This document shows, piece after piece, positions 14,759 to 27,200 of a stretch of 60,000 nt of DNA. The notes under the pieces are model-generated. The model made no database searches. It saw nothing but the letters and a program-made list of their open reading frames with translations, and was not told where the DNA came from. The DNA comes from Membranipora membranacea (taxonomy: Eukaryota > Bryozoa > Gymnolaemata > Cheilostomatida > Membraniporidae), in the NCBI GenBank assembly GCA_914767715.1, contig OU612073.1, forward strand, positions 19,408,001-19,468,000, read 5' to 3'. The stretch's first letter is position 1; each line of letters starts with the position of its first letter. A program made the position numbers and the translations under genes.

Positions 14759-17700
14759 TTAACCAATCATTGGAGAGAGGATGTTGGTGGATTTAGAACC
14801 ACCTGCTGGAAGGTGTCAGTAGAAATGAGAGCCTTTATATACCTTACACTGAGAGAGTGAGCGAGGGAGAGAGAGAGAGAGCTCATTACTGGGTACACTA
14901 GAGAGGGCAATCTATTCTCAAGTACCTTCTCAGTCTATTCACAAACATTACTCTGAAAACACTCAAGCATCAGTTTAATAAATATGTTATAAAATCTTGG
15001 TTTGTGGTGCTCTAAAACACTGTACAAACATCCTCTTCTTCAAAAAAACCTGCGGGATTGCGCAGCAGCAGCTTGCAGCTGTTTTTTGGCAAACCTCAGT
15101 GTTTACAAACTTATCCAGTCTCGCAAGAATATCTATCAGGTATACAGATGACAGATGTTAGAGTTAGCCCAAACGTGACGAAGTGAGATAATACCATATC
15201 CATTGGTCAGATTTTGAGTACCGCAGACCATAACCCAACGACTTTGTATCATCAGAGCCAGATGGGACCGATCTAACCTGATGTGGGGATGTTTTGTCTC
15301 AGAAAGCCACATATTTGATTAGACAACGATTAATTGTGTAGCTGATAGCCGCAAAAGTGTCAACATCGAGGGTTATAAACGTATCAATTCTCTGGTTTTA
15401 TGAGGGACAACAAATTAAGAGTAATCACACAACTTGTGTTCATATCATGTTTGTGGTTTGCTGTTTAATAAGAGCCATCCGTCTTTGATGTGTGTCTACC
15501 TAGAAACCATTGTGATTACACATGATGTGGGCTAGCGGTAAAACGATTCCATATTTATACATGAATCAAAACCGAGACAGTTATCAGAATTTAACCGGTC
15601 TCGTTACCTTTTTCCTTTCCTTTCATATACGCATAAATAATATTTAATTCCCCGAAAATGACGTTTCCATGGCAGGTCCGACTGTAAGCAGGTACTTATC
15701 AAATAATAATGATCCCAAATTCTTAATCCCCTGCATATTCTTCTCCTTGCTCACTTTCATTTTGTCGGATGCTGTAATTTATTTGCCCACTATTACTCAA
15801 TAGTTGATAAGGCCTTAGGCAGGTAGGTATCTAACTGACAGGTGTGCTCGAATCATCACACAGAGCACCATTGTCACTGACCTTCAGAGTGGCCATGACA
15901 GTATGAGTGACAACAAGTGTATAGTAGTCTCTACCTACAGCAGCACAACAACACACTGCAGACACTTGCACTCTTAGCAAATTTCTTACAATAACTAAGG
16001 AAAATTCTAAACAAATCAACTACATAAGCTGCCTTAAAATTCCAAATTAGCCTCTGGTACAGCTGCTTTAATCTGAGATGAATCAGGGCGGTGGCAGGAA
16101 CGCTACCCAAATGTGCTGATATATTATGTGGAATGGGAGACAGGCGTTTGTCTAAAATCTTACTGCGTAATACAGTATGGGGCTGCTGTAGTGAAAGCGC
16201 TAAGCTGTTTGTTTGTATAGAGTATGTGGAGTAATAATCTCATGTAATTCCTTACTAAGCTCCCACTTGTGATGGAAATGACTAAAATCTACCTAATACA
16301 CCCAGAGAAAATCAAAAATCACAATGTGTTCAGCTAAAATAGACAATACTCTGCAATAATATTAAAATTTATTAGTTTGACTCAGTTAGATTTGACAAAG
16401 AGTTGGCGCAATCTCTGTGGACATACGAAACTGTAGAGCTCTGGTTTTGTTTTTGCCAAGGTTTAAGTTAAAAGTCTTGTAAGGTTGAGTCGCTATAGTT
16501 ATTCCAGTATTGCTGCCGCTGCCTTGCTCTGATAGCCTCATTGAAAATGATCAGTGGAATTGCAGTTTGTTCCTCTGCAGACACACATCATATTATGTAA
16601 TAATTCAAGAACTGAGACAATTCAAATGATGTTAATTAATAAAGAACTGAGGAAATTATGCCGATTAAAACTGTAGATCAATTCCCAAATATTTCCTTTG
16701 GCTATAAAGCATTTCAAAATTATTTTAGCTATTTTTTAAGCTTATCTGCCACTAAAGCTCAGTTTCCTCATTCTGACACAACTAATTATTTTGAGTTTTT
16801 TGACATTCTATACAAGACCACAAATCTAAATAATCATATTTGATAAATGTCCTGACTGAATGCCAAAATTTAGGAATTTATAAATAGAAATGAGGCTCAC
16901 CTCAAAAAAATGCCGTGACAGTTTGTGAATCTATGACAGTTCGTGATTTTGTGATTGTTAATTCTACAGCCAGAACAAGTCGGACGAGGAAAATAAATAA
17001 TGAATATCTGAGGGTCAGGGTAAAATTCTCTAGAGAAGCCATGTTATTCACATGAGGCCATTTATTTCTATGGTCTCTGCTCCTACATCAGATACAGACG
17101 ATCCTCCAGTCACAGACAGATATTTCTGGTCCTCAGCTAATATTACATGGCCAGACGAATCAATAGGTGGCTCGACCAGTCATTACCAAATTAAGTTGTC
17201 AGATCTCAAATCACAAAACAATTTACACTGATAAAATATCTGGTTAGCAAAGAGGGATCCCTAGGTAACATCACACTTAACACTTAACATCCTTCTGTGA
17301 CAACGAGATTTAAGAACCGACAAAGTGGTAAGAACCGACAACAATAGGTAAGAACTGATGCAAAATATAAAAAATCACCCTCGATGGTCAGTCAAGTCTC
17401 TGCTTACTTCCTAAGCCTCTGAACACATGGAGGACAAAGAGCAGCCCACCCAGCCGGATCATGTTACAGATCTACATCATCACTAGATCTTACAATCTGT
17501 AAAACTCAATCAGAATGTTGATCTCAACAATCAGACCAAATATGGAAATCTGCTACATGCACAGAACACACGACCACATATATCTCCTATCTCTATGTGT
17601 CACCGTCAGCACTTTACCAAACTTAAACCTGTAATTCTGTTATATGCCTGAAGTGTAATGACATATAAACAAGTCATACATAATATCATCTTGGGCAGCG

Positions 17701-18134
17701 TACAAATAAGAGTAACGCTGCTGCCACTCCTTGCTGTTTCTCCTCGCTGTCTCTCCTCGCTGTCTCGCCTCGCTGTCTCGCCTCGCTGACTCGCCTCGCT
17801 GCAGCTTATTAGAGCTGATTGTTAAACTAATGAAACCAACAACCTGGTACACAAGTTAACATAATAATATAAAAGAAAAAAATGGTTAAACCTGTAACGG
17901 TGCACTCTGGTGGCGTATAGAGTTAGCCATTTGTGAAGGTCTTACCTATTATTATTTCTGGCAGCAGTGGGCGAAATTCTACCTGTGCAAGTTATTTTAC
18001 TAAATGTCATTTTATTTCGATTTTCTTAATTATTGTAGAGAAATATCTCTTGACAACCCACACACATTTCCTGACAACCTGGCAGCTTATGTGCTTTTTT
18101 ATGCTTGAAGAGCGTAGAAGAAAAAAAAACTCAC
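14759..18134. other. Long intron or upstream region, with a short 15-bp-type tandem repeat
   Basis: No convincing exon. A purine-rich GA tract lies near 14862-14882. A degenerate tandem repeat with a core like TCGCCTCGCTGTC occupies about 17725-17805, and its minus-strand translation (RRDSEARQRGETARR) is simple-sequence. Direct repeats of TAAGAACCGACAA occur near 17310-17350. Confidence 0.4.
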
Positions 18135-18228
18135 CTTCTTCGCTGGTTACATTGTAAGTGAGAAGGCAGATGACAGCGGCTGAGTAAAGTAGAGTAATCC
18201 TCATCATGTCTGCTGTCGACAGCAGCAT
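18135..18228 (-). CDS. Second signal-peptide exon, possible alternative first exon of the Eph-like gene
   Basis: From ATG at 18228 the minus strand reads MLLSTADMMRITLLYSAA and continues through a hydrophobic core to NVTSEE, followed by a GTGAG donor at 18134. The exon is 94 nt and ends in phase 1. This is the same phase, and nearly the same last residues (SEE versus STE), as the exon ending at 7216. Either could splice to the exon at 5697 to give E-VIVID. I found no second copy of the Eph exon 2 between 7.4 and 18.1 kb, so an alternative promoter is more likely than a separate gene, but a small missed exon cannot be excluded. An internal methionine (MMRITLLY) is the likelier signal-peptide start. 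Confidence 0.5.
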
Positions 18229-21200
18229 AGTAAACCTTGAGCCTCTTTGCCTCTATTCCTCTGCTAATCAGTTAAGTGCTGACAGTATGATACACTCAAA
18301 CGACAGTAGCGTCTTAGTGAGAACAAGGGGATATAATATATCGATGACACTGTGACAGCAGGAGAGACTTATACACTGAAATAAGAGGAGGACTTTTCCA
18401 TAACACAAGCTGTTCAATACTGACTCTAAATCTCTATATGCCTGTATAAGATCACACAGTAACGTAAATCACCAATGAGAAATAATAATACGCACATGAG
18501 CTGGTTTATTCAATAGGATAACTACCTTTAGCCTCAGGCTCATTATCCAATATACCAATAGTATGAGGGGTGAGTGACGTCTACCCTGATGATATGAATA
18601 ATATATTGATAAAGACTTGAGCTAGCAGCAGGTTAGATTTGTTTTACCATTGACAGTGGAAACTGAAATAAATAAGAGCTCAGGTTATTGAAGCTGTCAT
18701 TGTATTTAGTCAGGCAATCTGTCACTGGTAATTGCTCTGCTATAACTTTCTATCAAAGAACTAATTACCCGCCATTATGTGAACAGCCATTATAAGTTAT
18801 TATCACATTGATATTACTATTACAATAAATCATGACTACTCTCCGTCTCTGCTGCATGGTCTGTACAGCTAGGCTCGACTCATTCCAGACTGTCTTAATT
18901 TTCGATCCATGTGCCTTTTTTTTAATTTAAGATGGAAATTGTTTGATTCATTGTAGAAGCTTTGATATATTATTCTAAATCTCGCATTTAATTTATCCAG
19001 ATCAATAAATAAGTTAAGTTTAGGCTTTTTTGAGTCTAGCGGCTTTACCACTACAGGCCATTAAAGTCTCCAGTTGTGATCAGATATGGGACCAGGTTGA
19101 TGTTGAGGGAGGTTATTGATCAGATCTTTACCATGCAGTTATTATAGCCAGGTAGGGTGGGACTCCCTCCCCCACCACCCTCACTGCTTTAGCTGAAGTC
19201 TGTAGTTTCCATCTCCACCTGGATAATTACCTGGGCATTGTGGAGAGAAGAGAGTCCTTATTCAGGCGTTAGTTCATACTCTACTCCCCTCAGTTGTGAT
19301 TGGAACGTATATATATAATTTGTCGCAGCACCCATTGTGTGAGGTATATTCGTGAAGCTAGTTGTAGTCAAGTGCAGGATATTTATAAATAAGACACACA
19401 AGATACAAGAGAATCCATATTATTCCATGTGAGATCCTTGGGAGTTATCCATACTTATCATTGTTATTGTATAGTCAGGATGATTCATGGTATGGTATGT
19501 ATAGGAATACGATAAGCAGCATATATATGGTCATGTACTGACTGATACAGATAAAGTTGCTATGTTATAAATCAATATCAACACATAACACGATAACCAG
19601 TTATAATATAACGGCATTACTCATCATCACCCTCATAAGCGGAGTTCTCACAAGTATTTTTACTGATTTTCCATACTGTCTCAACATAAGCAAACATCAG
19701 CTTCATGCTGCCAACTAAAGAAATGTAATATTTTATTTAAAAAAGTTCTTTTTGAGTGTTATAATATTAATTGCTGTCGTTCAATGCAAAAGCTTGTTTG
19801 CGCATAAAAGTACACATCACAGCACCAATTAGCCACTATCAGATATCTGACATTATTATTGAATTAAACAGTCAACTAAAACGGGAGATTTGACATCAAG
19901 CACATTTCGACATCGCCCATAACGTGATACTCTGCTTGGGTTTTTTGCAGATAAGACTGAAACGCTGAGACTCTCAATCAAACAATAAATCAAAGAGCCT
20001 TTTCATACCTGGAAAGATTCCATCGGTCTAAGTAAAGTTAGTCAAAAGACATTATATCAACAAATTATGTGAGGGCTATTAGCCATTCAACACCTTCTAA
20101 CCCAACAATACATCAACTGTAAAAAACTGTAAAAAACTTAGTACCTGAGCTATTTGATTTATCTAATGGAATACAAATATTTCTCAAGAGCAAAACTAAG
20201 CATGATGCATTGCGACTCTCAATGATCTAGGCTGAGATATTTAGAAGAAACAAATCTCTCTCGTGTCAGGGGGAGGGTTGAATATCACAAACATTGGAGG
20301 GTCTAGTTCTCTAAACATCGGCCGACTGTCCGCCAACCTATCACAGAATAAATAGTTCCTATTCACCCAAAGAGCAAAATTATTCTATTCACTCCGTACA
20401 TGCTCAGCCAATAAGCTTCAGACCTTGATGTTGAACAAGGATGGCGGTCAACCCCACCCAATCTGCCATAACTTTAAGTGAAACAAGAGGGCCGAGGCTA
20501 TGCCGGCGCAAAAGAGAAAATCAAAAAATGCTAATCGCAGTAAAATATTTATTCAGAAAACATGACAGACACGGCGAAGAAGGAATTATTGATGCTCTGT
20601 TAGGATTGTTTGTTTGTGGACGGAACTATACGGAGGAAAAGAATGTGGAAATAACTTTCCATTAGGCATGAACTGGTACACGATTGAAACAATGCATTTA
20701 TAGAAAAAGTTGTTATAAAACAACAAACGCTGACCAAGATTGTTTAATGTAGCCCTGAGATTCCCAGAGTTATTAATTAGATCTCAGAACCTCTCAGCCA
20801 TAAGAGCTGTCATCCCACCACTAAGATCACCATAAGTAACAAACACCCAACCTGTATCCGTCTCATTCTGAATGCATTACTACAACCAGGTCATTGCTGC
20901 TCTTATAAACTATTATCTAACATTATTATACAAGATTTAACATCACTTATTTGAGGAATTACATGCATTCCATCACACCCTAAAAATAATTAATATTCAT
21001 GAAATTGTGCCCAAAAAGGGAGACATATCTGGCTCACAAATGATCTTATTATATCTCTGTGGATAGGTGAGGTCACCATCAAGTCATATTCTCCCAGTCT
21101 CACATGATTTATAATTATTTTATACTATCTTCCACTTAAAATAACTTCGCTCCTCAATCTAAAACTGTCAAAATTAATTTAAATTTTTCTCAAAATATTT

Positions 21201-21259
21201 TTGTCTCTGAGTTTAATACGGTCAGTTGCCCACGCTGACGCCTATCCGTGAGGAGATAA
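18229..21259. other. Intergenic region between IFT88 and the Eph-like locus
   Basis: It lies downstream of the IFT88 stop codon and upstream of the distal Eph signal exon, both on the minus strand. It should hold the IFT88 3' UTR and a possible distal Eph promoter, but I could not place either end. A short open frame at 18869-19051 has no recognisable features. Confidence 0.4.
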
Positions 21260-24200
21260 TTAATCAGGCAGCAGATCGTCATCCAGCTCCTCGTCAGCGA
21301 AATCATCGGCAGCATCCTCACGGCGTCGTGCTGCTGTCTTTGGTCTCTCAGTCTGAGGTCCTAGTGGATCAGCGTAGGTAGAATCTATCAACAAATCAAC
21401 AAACAGATATTCAGAATAAACTGATGACCTTCCCATAATGCACCATTATGTGTAGTGCAGGTTAATTCACTCGTAGATAAAAAAGTATTCATGTTTAGAG
21501 ATGGCCTGGCTGGGAAATCAGCATATGAGTTTTACATATGCAGCCCTTCGCCACACCCTACGAGGTAGTACAAGAAATCTCTGTCAATATGGCTACATGT
21601 CTGTCTCATAGGTGGCTGCACAGCTTTTTCGGTAGAGATACTGTGTCAGAAGGATGAGATGAAATATTTGCTATTAGATGTGTGCATGGATCAAATAAAA
21701 GTAGAGTAGGAAACCTGACCAGTGATCGTTTAAGGCGATAAGCATACTTGGGGAAACCTCCTATAAAAAAAGTTCTGCCTAGAAGAAATTTTTGGCTACA
21801 AGAATTTTTTGATGTACACTGATTCACATTGTACTGGAGTAATGGGCTTATTCGGCTAAGAACCTGCCACATATGTTCTTATTTATTACGGTCACCACTT
21901 CCAAGGAATTAATTAAGAAGCAGCAGAGCTCCTTGACCGAAGACTCCATGGCAATCTGATGATCGCTTTGAGAATTTCACACTCAGTCTTCTTTTGATAC
22001 CCAGTCTAAATGCCCATTTAGGAAGTGTACACTTTCATCTCAAACACCTCAAACTCCCATCTCAAACTCCAAATTATATGTATATGTGGGAGTCAAATAC
22101 ACACGTATCTGTTAATGTGTGAGGAAGTGAGGTTTTGCGTTCTCCAGAAAGTTTGGCAGTACATCTGACGACACAAAATGGGAGTTATTCAGTGATCAAA
22201 CAAGCAAATAAACCACTCACCAACATTCTGAGGGTTGCTCATCTGATATGGTTTATCATCAGTTCCATCTAGCGCCACCTGACGTCGATTTCTTCCCGCA
22301 GAGGAGCGAACTCCCAATCCAGATGACTTTCTGCTCCCAGCTCCACTGCCCATTCGTTCTACACAGGAGAGATAAATCAATATTGGTAATTTATCAGATT
22401 GCCAATGTTACGAATCATTTATAGTATGATGATGGATTGCGCTGCTCATTGTAGCACTAGTTTCTACCATTTTTTACCATTTATAATGACATGACTTTTC
22501 TGTTTTATATTGGTCTCCATATGAACACATTGAAAGGAGAATGGTTAGCAGCTTAATAAAGTTAAAAATAACCAAAAAACAACCTAAAATTCCTTTTTTT
22601 TGTTATTCTGCCACTATCTGTATAGTTGAATTCAAAGCTTTGTATGTAAATTTAAAAATAGCAGTGAGATTGATGATATCTCGGCGGGAAGGCGGCACCA
22701 GTACTCTAGTACTTTACAGTACCACCTGATCGACTTTCTTTTGTTTGGACTCTCTAGTTAAAATAAACTTAAAGTATTTTGCACTTCGTAATAAAACCAT
22801 CAAAACATTTCAAGATCATTTTACACCAAACCATCAAAATAACTAAGTTTTGTTTCATCCGAATAGTAAAATGATTAAGTTTAATGTGTCTATGGCGGTA
22901 GTACTTGTTTGGAAAGCCAACCGTGGCCTCATTATGGAAATGGGTTGTGTCAGATTTACAATCAGTGAGCTCGCCATAATTTACATAATTCATGGAGAAG
23001 CGCAATTGTGGTCAATTTTACATTCACAGCAATTCAAGTGAAACCAGTAAGTGGAGATGGGTTTAACAATCGCCTCATTCATCACAGTTAGCTGATGTTT
23101 AGTTGCTCTTGTCTGCAGCTGCAGCGAACATAACACCAGCGGAGTAAAGTAACAAAAGTTCCCTCAGTGCTTCACTCAGTGCTTCTCCCGGTGTCTGAAT
23201 GAGATCAGCATTACAAGTCAAATAAGTGTCACCAGGCAGTGCTCAAGTCCAAATATTAGCTTAGATAAAAAAGTGACGCAGCTAGTCTTTGATATGTCAA
23301 ACTTTGATACATTCCATCTCCGGGTTCATTATATGATTCATTGATGGCTGAGACAGAATTACCTCCCCTTCCCCTCCCCTCCCTGAGTCAGCTTTATCAG
23401 TGATAACTGATAGGAGGTTATGTTACGTTAATCAATAGTGATGCAGAGCTTCATTAATAAAAAATTGTGCAAAATTATGTATCACAAAACAGTGTGAGAA
23501 AAACTCCGAGCAGGACAGCAAAACTTAGTAGTAGATATCACACTCATCAGAGCAGCAGTAGTGTGGACTTGTGAGCATAGTGGTACGTATAATATAACAG
23601 ATATGTCAAACTCATATATATATGTGTAAATGTGGTGAGGCTTTTAGCGGTAAATCATGAAACATGCCAATTAATGTGTTTTCTGTCAAGTAACATGTCT
23701 CCTTAAAATCTCATGTCCAACGCCCAAAATATCACATCGGTAAAATTATTAATACTTTATCCACTTGTTGTGTTCAGGATGTTATATAGACTGGGAGCAT
23801 GGTGAATACATATAGGCCAAAAATCACGACACAACCAGGCGTACAAGGGGTGGATTAGCTGATTTTTGAGAGGGGTGTTTTTACCTGATCCCACTAGATT
23901 GCCTGGAGAGAAATCAACATAATGATAAGTTAAAGTTGAGAAGAGATCGAGAAGTAATCCTCCACTTACCACAAAATCTCACCACAGAATAACATCAGGG
24001 GACATGCATTGAAATAGCCCTTCACCTTACTTTACTTCTCACAAAACATAAGGGGGAAAATCTAGCTTTGCCACAATATACCACACAGATCATACAGCCA
24101 TATACCACAGATAAAGAGGGGGCTCAGGTTATATACACCTGTTACATACCCGCTGGTTGGGACTGAGGGGGTTTCAGAGCTGAACCCATAAATATTCACA

Positions 24201-27200
24201 AACAGTTAAACAGTCATTCTGTGGGTGGGCCTATATTACTGCTGTACAGGAAAATCATCTTAGTGTCGAATCAGAAGAAATAATAAACTAAAGAATTTAT
24301 ACATATGAGTGTCTAATAGTGTGCCTAGCAGTGACTAAGTTTATATAAATATGTTATCCTAAACCTTGAGATACTAACAGAAAGTTTCAGGTTGGCATAA
24401 CTCCAGTAAAGCTATACCTTATATAGATACCACATACACTGGTGCGCACCACACAGTTCATCTGCTAGAAGTCGTGACTCACACACCGATTAAAAGCCTT
24501 CTGCAGCGAAGAGGAGGCTTCAAATCACCGCTCTACACACGACTTCTAGCTGAAGACGAATTGTGAGGTGGTATGCGCACACCTATGTGCTGTATCTATT
24601 TAAGTGTTATAACTCATGATTTTACGGAATATTCATACCTCTCATTCCAACAAAATATTAAAATAAGGGACGACATTGAAGAGTAGTGATGATTATTAGT
24701 AGAGAAGTTGTACTACCTCGACTAGCTCTCTGACCTGATGCTGAGCTACTTGCGGTTACATTACCTACATACATTCATTATACCAAATACTATAGATCGG
24801 CGGCATTGTGATAAAAGGCCAAATAACATGTGCAGAAGGTAATCCTACTGTATTATGTTGATATAGGAGTGCGAATACACCGAGACATACAGCACCACCT
24901 CTACACTACTGGAAGGCTTGTGCTCACATATTTATCAGAGTGAATCTTTAGGTAGTATAGTTTACTGAGACTTTATCTACCTCTGATGGTTAGCCAGCTA
25001 ACATGGTGGGGTATAATACACTAAGGGGCTACACATATAGCCACATATAAGAACACAGTATGTTCTTATAAGAGATGCAGAGGGTATGAGACAATTGTTA
25101 TATATATCTATATATTGAGTATATGATATACATACCGCTGCCGGCTGAACTGTTACGACTAGCTGCTCCGCTGCCTAGTCGCCGAGTTCCACTCGCTGCT
25201 CTCTGTCAATAGAAATAATTATACTATATCACAGTAAGCCTGAGATACGTATGGGATATATACATGTATGTATGTGTATGTGTGTATGGGAGCCGGTATT
25301 ATAAATGTATAAATGTATAAAGTTTATGAGTACTTTCCCTTTGCTATTATTTAAAATTTTTGTAAAAATCACATACTCGGCGACTTATATCTCAAAGCTT
25401 TATAAGCCTTTTATTTTTTTTGTTATTTTGTTACTATTGATCCTCTTGATTTTTGTTTGGATATAAAAAACCAAATGGGATTTGGAATATCGGCGGAATT
25501 TGATTTATAGAAGACAAATATTTTGATGAACCATTGATTGGTGTTAAATATAACACCTTGTATAAAAATTGGATAACAGAAAGTGAATAATGATACAATT
25601 CATCTTCAGACATCAAAAAGAGTTTGAAACTAATATATCGTTTTCTCCGCATTTAAATGTCAATATTAGATCATTATAAATATATAACAGCGTTGATGAG
25701 ACGATTTTGGCGGTAGCCATTACGCTTCTGATATTGGCTTTCCCAGTACAGTTGCTACTTCAGATCTCTTTAAAAAGAAAACCATCAAAGGCCATGATGA
25801 TATGATGATGCGGTTTGATGGTAGGATGCCTTCATTTCAAATTTTAGATTTTAAAAATTAATCATGGGAAGACAGACATGTATTTTTCATCGTATAATTA
25901 AAGTAGCTAATTTTAAACTTTTTCCTTGTTGGGTGATATTAGAGCAGGACTATTTTATTTTGTGTTGTAGATTCACTCATATCCAAAGAAGTGAAAATGT
26001 TTGGCCGGTGTTTGGCCGGTGTTTGGCTGGTGTTTATCCTCAACCAGAGCCAGGAATGCAGGAGACTCTGAGTTTTCTGAGGTGCTAAGTTAATAAATAT
26101 ACAAATTCTGACCCCTCATTAGATAATCAGATTCCACCACAATGTAAGCTAACACAAACCTGTTCTTTGAGCTCCTTTGCTTTCTCAGCTTTTTTAAGTT
26201 TATTGGCGTAATCCTGAGCTTCCTTTAGTCCCAAATCTGTGCAGATGCGAACCAAGAACTGTAATTATAATGATAACATTGGATATAGAAAAGTAGATAT
26301 ACATACAGTATGTAAATGTATGTAGTACTCGGGTATGTGAGTACAGTACACGATAAGTGGGGAGGGGGTGAGCGAAGGGTTTATAGATGTCCATGCTGCG
26401 AGCCAGTCATGTACATATAACACATAGATAAGAGACCTGACACTGACACAACACACAGATAATATGTTACATGTCTGACAGATTAGATATCTCAGCTTAC
26501 TGAGTGGGTGACAGAGAGGAGGATGAGGGAGTATATGACTCACCTTGAGACACTCGATGTTATCAGGGAACTTTTTATGTATATATTTGTACGTTTCTAG
26601 CGCTTGCTGATAGTTGCCGCTTCTTCTGTGACAGCTGGCGATCATCAGCTGCCATTTCACTTGATTAGGCCTGTCATCAAATAAACAAGAGAGGATAAAT
26701 CTAGGACATATAAATGAGAGACTGAGCCAGCAACTCAGCACAATGGGGAGATACATATATACATTATATTATACTACCAAATGAGATGATCAAAGTTTGG
26801 CACGACATAAATATCATCTTACTAACAGACCTGATCTGTCGAGAGTGCAGAAATAGAGAAGCTTGATGTTTGGACGTTTGGCGCCATGGTGGTCACCAAA
26901 TTTTAATACAAAATTGAATGCTTTCAAGCTTTGCCAGAAAATTTCAAAAAAACCCAATTTAAAATGAATTCAGATACCAAAAAAGCTTTCATTTATTAAA
27001 TAGTTTTTGTGCCATGTTACGGGATATTTTAGGATGAAAAACGAGTAATTTAAATGAGTTTTTGAACTGCACTCAGTTTTGACAACGTTTAGGTGTTATG
27101 GTTGTCTCCAGTCATTATTCCCAGAATTATCACAGCAACAGAACACAGCCACTGCTAATTCTGCCTCTAAAATCTGGCAGCTCTCTGGGATTAAGTCTTG

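Noticed and set aside
17640-17852. Minus-strand frame rich in Arg, Glu and Ser
   Set aside because: It is the translation of a degenerate tandem repeat with no splice context, so it is simple sequence rather than a gene.
26265-26756. 163-residue open frame on the minus strand
   Set aside because: Only 26544-26670 is coding (an IFT88 TPR exon). The rest is flanking intron read in the same frame past a clear GTGAG donor and AG acceptor.
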